Shown here: positions 11,331 to 22,799 of the stretch, in pieces
Layout of the letters: every line of letters starts with the position of its first letter
Numbering within the stretch: position 1 is the stretch's first letter
Assembly (NCBI GenBank): GCA_021234155.1
Contig: JAJEKV010000010.1
Span: 18,633,418 to 18,697,417 of the forward strand
DNA: 64,000 nucleotides
From: Isoetes taiwanensis
Lineage: Eukaryota; Streptophyta; Lycopodiopsida; Isoetales; Isoetaceae
Direction of reading: 5' to 3'
The notes under the pieces: generated by a model
What the model saw: only the letters and a program-made list of their open reading frames with translations
Databases searched by the model: none
What the model was told of the DNA's origin: nothing
Made by a program: the position numbers and the translations under genes

Positions 11331-14300
11331 CCACAAAGATATAGAAGAGAAGAGTCGATACAGCCCTCACTAAGTGGAACGAGAAGAAATCAACAGATGT
11401 TAAGACGAGCCGATACCAGGTGACTAGACTCAGAGGAGGGAGGGAGGGAAACTCTAGAACCAACATAATTCAGCTCAGAGGAAATGCCGATGAGGAATGC
11501 TAGTAGGCAATATGGATATATAGTAGACAAAGCCAAAGAAAGCTTGCGCCATAGAAGACTCAGGCTATAGATAGATCTGACGCTCAAAATGGCGTGGCGC
11601 CAAAACATGCGTCCATTTCCCCAGAATGATGGTTCTCTTCTATATAAGAAGAGAACCATGACATTCTAGGGAGAGGTCCTTTGCAAAGCAATAACATCCA
11701 ACACAAAGAGGAACCTACCTCCTCCAATCACAGACCGAGACTGCGAGCAAAAACAAGTAAGATCACTAAAAATCCATTGAAATATGCAGACTACCCTACA
11801 GCTGGGATAAATGGATAAAGAGTTGTGGAGCAAAGGAGCAATAGAACAATAGGGCAATTAAGGCAAGAAGGAGAAGACAACGGCGTAACTAATGTTAATT
11901 TGAACAAGGCAAGAAGGAGAAGACATCGAGGGTAACTAACGGTAAATTGAACAAAAAAAGGCCATTAGAGGCAATGAGGCACTTGACAACAAGGAGGTAC
12001 GGTAAGGACCACCGAACAAGCAATGGACGACAACAATGAAAAATGAAGAAAAGCAGCATGAAGCCCAATGAACCAACACAAACAGTGCAAATGGAGCAAC
12101 CAAAACGAACGCAACGAAATGGATCAGTCAGACTACAAAGAAATGAGGAATCAACCAAAACAATAGTATGAGCAATGGAGCTGAAGAAGCAGAAGCAGAA
12201 GAACCATGCAGATAAAGGAAAAAACCTGGTGCCAAACATAGGCTAAACAATAGAAGGCCCAAATACTATGGTAAAGACATTGATTGATATCTTAAGAAGG
12301 AACTAATGATGATAAGTTGAAAAAACGATGCACCAGCAAAGGACAAGGGACATAAGGTGACATTCCCATAGCCTGAACACAACTTAAAGAGTGATGAGAA
12401 CTATAAGACACAAAAAATGGAGCCATAAGGGATAAAAGATGAATAGAACTGATGAGACAAGGGAATACTAGGGACCAACAAGACATAAGAACCATGCAGG
12501 GTGCAGGGAACCAACAGTAAAATGGAAAATGATGTCAACAAGCGAAAAAACAGACTCTAATGAATCAGGCAACCCGGATAAAGAAAACTACAAAGATAAG
12601 AAAGCATGAATGTCTATCTCACAAGGCCAATATAACAAGTAAAATTGAAGGTCTCGAAGATGAGCAACGAAATTATGAGCAAGGAAAATTAAAATAACAA
12701 AGCTAAACAATAATGAGACTAAAAGAATAAACTTAAAATAAATGAATTCAACCAACCATGGAACAAGCAGAACAAGTGGATATAACTATGATTAAAGGCA
12801 ATAGAATACGGCCGCTAGACATAGAATGGAGAGAGGGACAACTCGGGCAATGGAAGACTATGATAGAAAAAATTCAGGAACGGAAAGTGTCCAATGATCA
12901 GCTTGGAGGAATAAGGGGGAAGTGAGTAAGGAAAAATGTAACAAGAACTACATAAGCAATGGAGCACAAGCAAGAGTGCAGGAGTCTATAGGAAGAAACA
13001 TGATGACTGAAACAAGAACAAATATCAGGGCAGACACTATGAAAAATGAATAACGACAATGGAACATCAAGATCGAAGAAATAAAGCGGCATATTTGTGA
13101 TCAGGCCCTGAAGCAACGACGCTGCAAAAAACAAGGTGGAAAGCATCAATAGAACTAAAGAGACCACTAACTATGGAACAGGCACAGCAAAAGGAGGAAA
13201 TTGGATAAAGGCAATAGAAAAACCGTCGGAACTAGAAGGGCGAGAGGAACAAATTCGACAATTGAACACATGAATAAGCTGCAATAGAGAGGACAAAGAA
13301 GGATCCCATAAAGACAAGTGTCAACTTAGATGAACAAAATTGGCAAAACCAAGAACTAATGAAGCAAATTGAGTACAAGTAGGACTACAAGAAACCATAG
13401 GAGGAAAAGGGACAATGGAACAAGTATGAAACCAGGGCAAATACTCAAAAGACACACGGACTACAAAACAATGGAGCAATGAAGGACAACTAGAACTAAA
13501 GGACGTGACGAGCGACCCAAAGAGAAGACAATGGATAGGATAGTAGAATATTAACCGAGATAAGAAAATGATGGGAACACATTTATTTTAAGGTAATCGT
13601 TATATATACCAACCAGAACCATATCACATTAGAGACCCATAAAAAAATAAGATAAACCAATCACATGAAACAAATATCCATGCATCATGAACTAAACAGA
13701 TCCCCCACAATTAACGAACACTAGGTAAAAAATTACATTTAAAGAAAACATCTTAATACATGATCGATATAGAATGCTCATTGCTATAAAGAATGCTCAT
13801 GCATAACCTCCATGCCTATACTCAGACATGTGCAAATTTTCCATGAGAAGAAACCAAGCGATAAAAGAATGGACAGGGCACATTGATAATAATGCAGCCA
13901 TAATAACGATAAAAGACATACTACAGTAAGTTATAGTTCTCCTAAGAAATCAAGCGAAAAAAGAAGTTCTAGAAAATATGCACTGGTCAAACTCAAAGTA
14001 TAGAAGCCAAAAATGAATAAACGATGGTCAACCAACAAACTGACGAGGAGGGGATCAGAGGTTACATGGTAAATGAAACAAACGAAGCAGAGGGATAGAG
14101 CAATGAGATTGCGATGAAAGGGGTAACATGAACCACATGGACCAAACAACGTGAAAACAAGACTAACAATGACTAATAGAACAAGTAAACAAAAGGCCGA
14201 AGAGGAGTAATGGACCATGAGTAAGGACAAAGTGAAACAACAGCCAAGCATGAAACTAATCAGACTAAAAGAATAAAACCCATCAAAGAAACAAGAAGAA

Positions 14301-14580
14301 TAGAGCTTCAAACTAACAGAAAGGAAAGGTGAAGAAGGTAGCCACAAGGATTTGAAAACTTTCAAAAGCAAGATTGAACATGTCAAAAGAACTAAAAAGA
14401 CCAACCAACCATAGAACAAGCGAAGCAATATGGGACAAATTAAAGTAGAAGGAATAGAAAAAAGGATACCATGACGACAAAAGATGGCGTATCCAAGAAC
14501 TACAGAAGCGGGTGAAGCACAGTGGCGACCGCCAGTTTACGGGCAACAACAGGTTTGGAGCAGTTTCTGGCATATCCTAG
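11201..14580 (-). mobile_element. Long non-coding, pyrimidine-skewed retroelement ending in the shared 3' core
   Basis: Read on the minus strand, 14580-11230 is strongly C/T-biased, is built from recurring words around ATTG and GTTCC, and has no recognisable coding domain. It ends in CCTATTGGTCTCCGTGGACG TTAAAAAAT and a CTATT tail, the same 3' end used by the LINEs here. The opposite-strand tract at 61.2-62.9 kb has the same texture and the same kind of end. I infer a large non-autonomous retroelement. The 5' boundary near 14580 is set only by a change in composition. The long minus-strand frames inside (for example 13931-14428) are low-complexity hydrophobic readings and not credible proteins. 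Confidence 0.45.
11629..11659. repeat. Perfect 12 bp hairpin with TATATAA loop
   Basis: ATGGTTCTCTTC (11629-11640) and its exact complement GAAGAGAACCAT (11648-11659) enclose TATATAA. It lies inside the purine-skewed tract. Its function is unknown. Confidence 0.8.
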
Positions 14581-15220
14581 GCATATTCCAGCATATACTT
14601 AGAATATGCCAGAAACCCACATGAGCAAGGGTTTGCCCCCTAGGGGCAACCCAGAAACAAGAAAAGCAAGGGCATGGTAGCCAACATGTTTCCCATTATG
14701 AGCCATCAACTACAAGACCAAGGAGGCCAAAGGATGTCACTTAGTGTAAAGAGGATACCCATGTGAAAGGAAGGGGTCAGCAAAAACTCCTTGGCATATC
14801 CCTTGTCTAGGGTCCAAAAAGCCTCTTTTTATATCGATAATATGGATACTGCACTAAACTGTCCAAAAAAACTCACTCCCTATACGTATTCATACGCTTT
14901 AGAATAAAGAAAAAAAAACCCATATTGTTCACACACATGTTAAATATGGCCTACACCATGTGAAACCCCCAGGCAAGGAGGATGAGGGTATAACGAAAAT
15001 GTTTCTCATCATGAAACATCAACAAATGATGATATCCAAAAGTAGGAAGCATATAAAAATAAGGGCATGTTAGCCAACATGTTTTCCATCGTGGACCATC
15101 AACAAATGAGACTAATATTAAAAAATCCATCAATTCTAGCAAAGAAAACTCCGAAGCAATGGCTAAAAGTCCTTTAAATAACATATGCCTTAGAGTCTAG
15201 AGGTCATCCTCCCAAGCACT
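14581..15220. other. Intergenic with a diverged repeat pair
   Basis: AAGGGCATGGTAGCCAACATG near 14669 recurs at 15061 (AAGGGCATGTTAGCCAACATG), with similar downstream sequence (ATGAGCCATCAAC, GTGGACCATCAAC). No gene is visible. Confidence 0.5.
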
Positions 15221-15667
15221 AAGGCATTTGGGTGAGGATAAAGTTACCCCGGTTTTGGTGATTCTGCGGCAGAGATATCCCTTCTAGTGGAATCACAACA
15301 AAAAAGTTTCGTCCCGCGGAATCACTCGCCCAAACTGTGCAGTAACGCAGTAATTGTGCATTTTGAGGGCAATTTTTTGCCCTTTTGAAACTGGCTAAAT
15401 CCAGAGGTGCTCGATTTAATTTTTGGTTTGTATGAATGGCCTTCTCTAATCCGTCTCATTCCAACCCACATAGAAGTGATCCGGATCGATTTGGAGCTTG
15501 ATCGACCGAGGTATTCAAGCTCAAAGATCTGAGCAAAAATGGTTAAGGGGCAGATGCAGTCAGCGTGACCGCGCAGTTACTGCGCGATTTTGGTGATTCC
15601 GCCAGAAGGGATATCTCGCCACGGAATCACCAAAACCGGGGTAACTTTATCTTCACCCAAGGCATTT
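15221..15667. mobile_element. Mutator-type MITE with 9 bp target duplications
   Basis: AAGGCATTT occurs at 15221-15229 and 15659-15667. Between them the element (15230-15658, 429 bp) begins GGGTGAGGATAAAGTTACCC and ends with the inverse of GGGTGAAGATAAAGTTACCC. The inverted ends stay similar for about 65 bp (15230-15295 against 15590-15658). A 9 bp duplication and long inverted ends starting with G are typical of Mutator-like elements. With no transposase inside, it must be non-autonomous. Confidence 0.88.
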
Positions 15668-16629
15668 GGTACATGATGTCATTATGACAGCAACAAAAAT
15701 ATTATCATTTCTACCTTAAGGATCCTCCCAATTGGTGATCTTGGTTACCTCCTATGAAGGGCTCTATGACAACCAATATTAGGGGCATATATACTCCTCT
15801 AAGGTGTCAGAACAATTGAAGTGTTCATGTTACAGTTTTAGTTAAGTGTATGGGTTATACATACTACATAGTTTAAGCCTTAATAAAACTATACATTTAT
15901 ACACATTATTGTATGTGATCTATACATATGAGGTAGTAAGAGGGTAATTGAGAATAGTATGCAACATGAGGCAACTTATCATTACGGCTCAAAAGCCAAA
16001 GATGGTACAAACACATTATAAAGTAGCCTTGTCTTTAAACTTGTAGCACAATTGAGATTTTATATTCACAATGCAATTAATATGTTGCATCATGTGGAAA
16101 GCTACTTTCTCAAACATTCCAAGATGCTCAAAGACGTGATTATATTATCCCGATGCATCTAATAGTATAATTCATGGTTAAAGCATTCAGAGGAAAATGA
16201 TGGTGACATAAGTGTTGGAGTAAGAAAACAACATAAAGGAACATTAACTAATTATTTTTAGAAATTTCATTTGACCAATGTTAAGATGTTTCGAAAGCGA
16301 TCAGTTGCTTCAGCCAGATCAAGATAGGGAGTTATTGCCATATTCAAGACACGAGATCAGGTCAACAACTAAGAGAAGCTTGTTAAAAAAACTAAACCCA
16401 GATGGAGACAGGAAGAAGATGTCAAAGAACAACCTCAGTGAGGCGAGTGCGCATTGTAACAAGATGACATAGAAGCAGCAGCTAGTTGAGCACGAGTGCA
16501 GAGGCCAGGTCACTTTGGACTTCTTGGAAGTGTGGCGCATTGGTGCGCCATAGTGCGGGTATACATATGCATACGGATTCAAAGATACATTAGGATACCC
16601 ATGTGCCATGCACTCAAAACTGCTTGACA
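15668..16629. other. Intergenic, no gene seen
   Basis: AT-rich sequence without recognisable genes. The open frames at 16278-16472 (plus) and 16319-16687 (minus) overlap on opposite strands and have no domain. Confidence 0.4.
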
Positions 16630-16725
16630 AGCTCTCCATATCTAATCTTTCAAAAGTTAGATATAGAGACCATGTGAAGCTCTCCATAACTAATCTTTCA
16701 AAGGTTAGATATAGAGACCATGGGA
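16630..16725. repeat. 48 bp tandem duplication with internal palindrome
   Basis: Copies at 16630-16677 and 16678-16725 differ at a few positions. Each carries TCTAATCTTTCAAA followed by the inverted TTAGATA. Confidence 0.85.
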
Positions 16726-17725
16726 AGCCACACTGGGCCTTTTTTTAATCTTCTAAAACCCATCTTTTTAGCCTCATTTTCACAAATTCCACATCATCCT
16801 GGCCGTACGTTTATAGTTTTTACATTATTTAACAGTAATTTGGGAATTTACTTCGAGATTCTCCAGCTCATCAGCACCGTACTCTGTCAGCCAAGTCAAA
16901 GCAATCCTACGGCCAACACGATCTTTAGAAAATACTTAAATGGCGTGGCGGCATCAGAGCCATTGATGAGATAAGACTTTAGAGTTGGGACTCGTGATTC
17001 CGACGGACGTACGAGGGCAGATGAATCAGGCCGTCCATCACGCGTGCTACGATTGTTTGTTTGTTTTTTATAGCGTAAGTGCCGTATTTATTAATCCTGC
17101 GCCGGACTTGAATCATGGCTTCAATTCAATTGAGGCCAAATTTCGCTCTTTCCTTTCTCTTTCAACATGAAGGCAGACACGAGACGGCGGCTATGGAGCC
17201 CATCATTGGACACGTCTGTGCGCTTGATTTTTGGTCGGATTTGCTCTTTCTCCAACTATGGGAGCTGACAACAGCACGCTCTGCTCATATAATCTTTTTC
17301 TCGGAGAGTTTTGGCTTAGATTTTGGTCAGATATAGTTCAAATATTTCTGAACTTGAACTCTGGCTTCTAGGTTTTGTGCAAAAGCGGTTATGGATGCAG
17401 AGGAAGGCTTCAGTACAATGTTATTGAGTCGTTGTTTTTGCAACACGATCTGGCATATTTTACGATAGCTGTGAATTTGAGCCTTTTCTGTCAAGGCTCG
17501 TGACAATGGGCAGCGGGGATTTGCTTCTGGAACTTTATTATTTGGTGGTTTGTAGGTGATGGAAGAAGCTTTGGAGTTATTACAGCATGTTCCTTGTGAT
17601 AAAAAATATACCTTTTGAAGTTGTACTTCGTGATCGAAAGATTTGGAACAGTTAATGGGCAGGGAGGTTGAAATTATGCTTAGTTATTGGAGCGGAAAGA
17701 GATAAAGTTAAAGGCGATTTTGAAG

Positions 17726-20680
17726 ATGAAACCTGGTAATGCATGTCAACTGTTTTTTTTTTTTTTTCCAACAGCGAAGGTCATGTTCAAGTATTAAGGG
17801 CCAGTTTTTGTTATCCATTCCTTATTTCTGGTTTTGAGCAAAGATGGTTTGTTTCTGTTTTATATGGATTGACTCCATATGTAAGATTGATTTTCATCGT
17901 GCAAGCAAACTATCATCCGGTTGACGTTTTCGCATAGGACACCTCGTTAATGCCTTGGGAGGGATGTGCCAAACACTCTGTTTGCACCATATCTAAGAAA
18001 ATATTTTACTTGCCAGGATCTGTTTTTGCTCTTTAGTTCAAAAATTATTTTACTCTTTGACATTTTTCTCTCCAAGGACTTCATGGGATTCATTAATATT
18101 GCAGGGAGACGCTCGAAGGTTGCAGATGCATCAAAGTATGGTGATGCTGGTTATGGGAAGGTATCCTCATCAGGTGTGGTCATTATTTGCTTTGTTTTTT
18201 CCTTGTTGGCTTGGTGAGGATGTAGTATAGATCATCAGCTACCTCTGTAGTTCACATTTAACATATATACTGGATGGACAATGTTTGAAATCATTGCAAG
18301 TGCTGGTCATTAGTCCACTGTTGAACAGTTAATGATTATGTTAGTTGGCCAGTTATCGAGGGCACCAAATAGATAGATGTCTTATGGGCATGTTTTTAGG
18401 CCTTGAGACAAGAACGTCCATAACAATGTAGGAGAACAATTGCTAAGCCTTTTTATGTCATTTCCTTTGTGTACAAGAGAGTGGAAACCTAATTGCAGGG
18501 TACCATGAGTTTCACTACCTTACACCATGTTAGCTTTATGTGATATGTTGTATCTCTTTTCGTTTTATTATGTATGTAAAGTATATGCTTCTTCTTATGA
18601 GGCCGATCTGATGGTTTTATGCAGTGAAGGTGTCTACTTTGAAAGAGTTTGCGAGGGGCTTCATAGACTGCAATGAGTTTATCTCCCTTGTCCAACACTG
18701 GTTGCAGGAGAAGCTGGAGAAATCTGAGGTTAATGAGCATTTTAAGCAGCCCTTTCAACTTGAAGAGCTTCGCCAGTTAGACTATGCTCTTGAAGGGGTG
18801 CTCTTCCAGCAACTCGTGCGCATGCCTTGTCCACAGCCATATTCTACCCCGGACTTTGAGTCAGAAACTTGTTTTGCTGTGGAGGACTTTTTACATACTG
18901 TCACCCAAGCATTATGGGATACTTTTTGGAGCTCTGAGGATAGGATGCCATTCTTTGTGATTGGTCCTCGTGGTTCTTCCTCAAAGCTTAAAAAGGGAGG
19001 TGTTCATGGCGTAGCCTTAGTTGGCAAGAATGGTAGAGGAGGCACTGCTCAGTGGGAACACATTGCTGAGTTCGTTGAAGTTGAACCAGAAATTGGTGGA
19101 GGCTCAGATGGGGAGGATTCATCTGCTGTTTGTGCAACAGTTGGTCGAGCGCTATTCCATGGCTTGCATATGCTGATGTCCAGAGTATATTCTGATAAAA
19201 AACCTGCCATTCGGAGGAATGTAGATACTGCATACATGCTTTTTGTAGACTCAAGCCATGGGGGGTAGTAAAATTGAAAGGTGATGTCATGAAAATAGAC
19301 ACAAAAGCAGGTCTTTGCTATGAATCAGCTGCAGATTGGATTCGGAAACATGCAGAGGTATCCATCTCATCTGTTGAGCAAGTATGGAATAGGTTTGGGA
19401 ATGCAAATTGGGGTGATTTGGGTGCACTACAACTGATTCTTGCCACTTTTAATTGCTTAGAACAATGCAAGGGGTCTCCAAAGAAGGCTATTGCAGAACT
19501 AGCTGCTGACCATAATGCACGCTTGCACAGGAGAAAAATTGAACGTAGGTTTTTAGAGATTCAAGAGAATGGGTCAGATCCGTATGTACACCATCAACAA
19601 AGCCATGGGGAAATTGTAGAGATCGAGGAAGTGGATGACCATGTCGTATCAAAGGAGATAGAGCAGTTGAAACTTGAGCCAGGCACTGTGTTGTGGCTAG
19701 AAGATGCCCAATGGCAACGTGGTTTTCAAATTATTTCACCTTTGGGCGATGGAAAGTGTTCTGTTTATAGTGCTACATCCCTTGACGAGCTTGGAAAACC
19801 CTTGGCTGTTTATGTTGGTGCACATCCATCTCAGCTAGAGCCTTCCTGGGAAGATATGAGCACATGGTACCAAGTTCAGAGACAGACCCGAGTATTAAAT
19901 ATAATGAAGCAAAGGGGCATATCCAGTAAATACCTGCCACAACTTATTGCATCTGGTAGGCTTTTGCATCCCGGTTCATGCACGAGGCAGAGCCCTGGTG
20001 GTCGTTGTGATCATCCTTGGTGTGGGATTCCAGTTCTTGTCACATCTCCTGTTGGAGATTCTTTGGACACAGTTATTGCAAAGACTGGTATGCTTTCTTG
20101 TGAGGAAGCACTGCGATGCTGTTATGATATGCTATCTGCATTAAGAAGTGCTGGTTCCGCTGGTATTCAGCATGGGGATCTAAGTCCTGAACACGTCATT
20201 CGGGTTAAGGGTGCAGATGGTGACTATTATTATGTGCTTATTGATTGGGGCAGAGCTATCCTGGAAGAGCGCGACAGTCCTGCTATAGCTCCTCGATATT
20301 CTTCAACATATGCGCTTCAGGAGGGAAAGCTCTGTCCTGCATCTGATGCAGAAAGTTTGGTATACCTCCTTTATTTTCTCTCTGGAGGTACCATGCCAGA
20401 CTTTGACAGCATGGAGGTTGCTCTCCAATGGAGAGAGAGGGCATGGGCTATAAGGACTTTCCAACTTCATCTTGGGGAGGTTTCAACTGTGCTAAAGGCA
20501 TTTGCAGACTATGTTGATAGTCTTATTGGCACTCCCTATCCAGTTGACTATGATATATGGTTAAGGAGATTAACTAGAGCTCTTCATTCTGAAGACCCTG
20601 GAAAAAGAATTGAATACCTAGAATCATCAGGCAAGACTGCAGAATATGCTGAATCATCTGGAACATCGGGAACATCTTGA
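17726..20680 (+). CDS. Kinase-like plant protein, frameshifted at a G6 run
   Basis: Proposed exons are 17726-17735 (MKP plus one base), 18105-18173 and 18625-20680; all junctions are GT-AG and keep phase. The product would be about 711 residues. The reading frame breaks at 19260-19265: the frame ending in DSSHGG meets TAG, while one extra base in the G run would continue into a frame reading VVKLKGDVMKID. The N-terminal 370 residues are helical and unrecognised. From about residue 390 a kinase-like fold is visible: LGDGKCSVYSA (glycine loop-like), no VAIK lysine (AVYVG instead), HGDLSPEHV near residue 542 (catalytic-loop Asp kept, Asn replaced by His), LIDWGRA near 567 in place of DFG, and SDAESLVYLLYFLSGG as in CK1-like kinases. 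The missing lysine suggests a pseudokinase or a divergent phosphotransferase. I cannot name the family. The tiny first exon is the least certain part. AATAAA lies just after the stop (20701-20706). Confidence 0.72.
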
Positions 20681-20689
20681 TCTGGTTAT

Positions 20690-21640
20690 TCCGATTTGCT
20701 AAATAAATGATAATGGAAGGAGGCAAGTCCTTCACAGCCTTTGATGGAACCAGATGCAAAATTCAGAACAAGCTGATCTTGCCTTGGTGGTTTCATTGCT
20801 GCTGCTAATGCCAGATGCTTGGAGTGAGTGGCTTCATGAGTTCTGGCCATGTAGACCCACGATTATTTATAAGTCAGTAGAGAAACTGAGAAGCATAGAA
20901 TTGGTGTCCAAGGCTTGATATGCATGCTACTCTCCACTCTATAGCTGCATATCACGAGTTCTCTGGCTCTGTTACAGGTACCGAGTCAGCAAAGCCACTA
21001 GTCCTGCATGTCCACAAATAAATTTTTTGCTGATGAAGCCTAGGGACAATTGCTTACCTTGCTGAGCTGCAGCTAGAAGGCCATTTATTTAGCCTTAAGT
21101 TGAAAGCTTGTAGTAAATGCTTACCTTGGTAAGGCAATGGTGTTCCACCTCGTTAGGGCATAATTATGGCCTCTCCAGGTGAGATTTGAACATTTCTGAT
21201 TCATTGCATGCATTGGCTTTTCAAGGTAAGTGTCAACGTCATACTCGTTTGTATCAGTAAGCATAACAGCCTTCTTTGTAACAACGCCTTTACACAGGGC
21301 TATTTTAAGCCTTTTGTCTTTTGTAAATTTTTAGTTATGTATTCTAGTAATGGGGACGGTTTGAGCAGGGAAGATTGTGCTTTATTACGAGATGTTTGGG
21401 TTTACGTTGAACAAGCTATTGAACCTCGAGTGCCATTCATAAGAGGGAAAAATTCCCCTATAGGTTTTGATAGATTTCCATGCTATCTTTGAAGTAACCA
21501 ACTTTTTGGCCAAGAATGGTATTGGAGTTAACATTACATGCACTAGAATCCCAATAATGGTGGGCGTAGCCGATGTGATTTGATAATGATCCGGGAGCTA
21601 AAATGACCTGACTGCATCTAACCTTGAACTAGAGCGTTAA
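20690..21640. other. Downstream flank of the kinase-like gene
   Basis: Presumed 3' untranslated region and spacer. I see no further gene. Confidence 0.4.
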
Positions 21641-21646
21641 GGTGTA

Positions 21647-21750
21647 GATAACGCCCTGGCCTGAGGGTGTTACTTGCGCGCATGCCCGAGCCATTTTGAT
21701 GGCCAGAAAAAAAAAATTTTGAAGTAACACTCGAGGGCCAGGGCGTTATC
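21647..21750. mobile_element. Foldback element, 29 bp inverted arms
   Basis: GATAACGCCCTGGCC at 21647 and its inverse ending at 21750 form arms 21647-21675 and 21722-21750, with small differences (GGCCTGAGGG against GGCCCTCGAG). It is small and non-coding. Confidence 0.75.
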
Positions 21751-21800
21751 GCCCTCAACACACTACCTCGAGAGTGCCCTCAACACACTACCTCGAGAGT
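21751..21800. repeat. 25 bp tandem duplication
   Basis: Two identical 25 bp copies (21751-21775 and 21776-21800) begin GCCCTCAACACACTACCTCG. They start directly at the right arm of the foldback element. Confidence 0.9.
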
Positions 21801-22384
21801 TTTGGGCCATCTGATCACTATCAAAATCGATCAAAATCGTCCATTCGATACCATCCTAGTAACACCCTAGGATGTTTTGAAGTAGCAATGTGTTATGGCT
21901 CATAACACCATTGGCCAAGATTGATCTCAATCGTTGGATCACTATAAACTTGAGGGGCAGCGTGTTAAGGGTTTGGAGCGGTGCATTATCTCGAGGATTA
22001 TGACCCAAGGATTAGTTGCATGTCATATAAGGATTAGTTGCACGTCATCTGTAATGTTGCTAGCGCATTGTAGCTACTATAGGCTTGGCCTAAGTTTGAC
22101 TCTACATTGACAAAAAGGTTTGAGATAAGATCCTTTGTTTAATGACGCGAAACATGGATAATGTTAGGTTTCGAGTTCAGCTTTCCACATGATTTTGCAG
22201 TCTCAAATTTAGAGATGAGATAAATTATACAAAGAAACTAGCATGGGTTTGGACACTTACGAACTTGTAAATGGACTATGGAATTTTGTTGAAATTGTTG
22301 AGGAATTGCACACTTTTTAAGTCACTTCATTATAATCACAGTGTGATATGGGCGTAATTTGAAGAAAAAGTTCAATTTATGGTT

Positions 22385-22509
22385 TATAAAAAGCCTTTGT
22401 GGGCTTTTACGTGTCTAAGGTGCTCCGTATAAGGTTCAGCAGCTCGCTTGCCAACTCACCTCACACCTCGCCCATTACACGGCGTAAAAGCCCACAAAGG
22501 CTTTTTATA
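22385..22509. mobile_element. MITE-like element with perfect 27 bp terminal inverted repeats
   Basis: TATAAAAAGCCTTTGTGGGC and the following bases at 22385-22411 are exactly complementary to 22483-22509. The 71 bp centre is non-coding. Ends in TATA leave the target duplication ambiguous (possibly TA). The absence of arm divergence suggests recent insertion or conversion between arms. Confidence 0.85.
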
Positions 22510-22604
22510 TAGTACCTAAATTTTTAGAAGCTACTTCATTAACAATGCACTTTACACAGGCAATGGGACCAACGATGTTACAACCTTGGAAGTGGTATTT
22601 GGTC

Positions 22605-22704
22605 AAGGATAAGCAATGGAGTAGGCAGAAACCCTAGATCAAGTTAATTAGCCTAAGGATAAGCAATGGTGTAGGTAGGAACCCTAGATCAAATTAATTA
22701 ACCT
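22605..22704. repeat. 50 bp tandem duplication
   Basis: Copies at 22605-22654 and 22655-22704, both starting AAGGATAAGCAATGG and carrying ACCCTAGATCAA, differ at a few positions. Confidence 0.85.
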
Positions 22705-22799
22705 TCAATGAGTCGATCAATAAAAATCATGATTAAAACCTCCTTTTCAAATAAAAGGGAGAGGTCTTTCTGCTATATGAAGATTGCATAAATAGACGA

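Noticed and set aside
13931-14428. 165-residue minus-strand frame that looks like a multi-spanning membrane protein
   Set aside because: The tract is C/T-biased on that strand, so any open frame reads as Leu/Phe/Ser-rich. There are no motifs, and similar frames occur all through 11.2-14.6 kb.
17115-17336. Plus-strand frame as the first exon of the kinase-like gene
   Set aside because: It ends in a stop with no donor that joins 18105 in phase; the ATG at 17726 with GT at 17736 joins cleanly.
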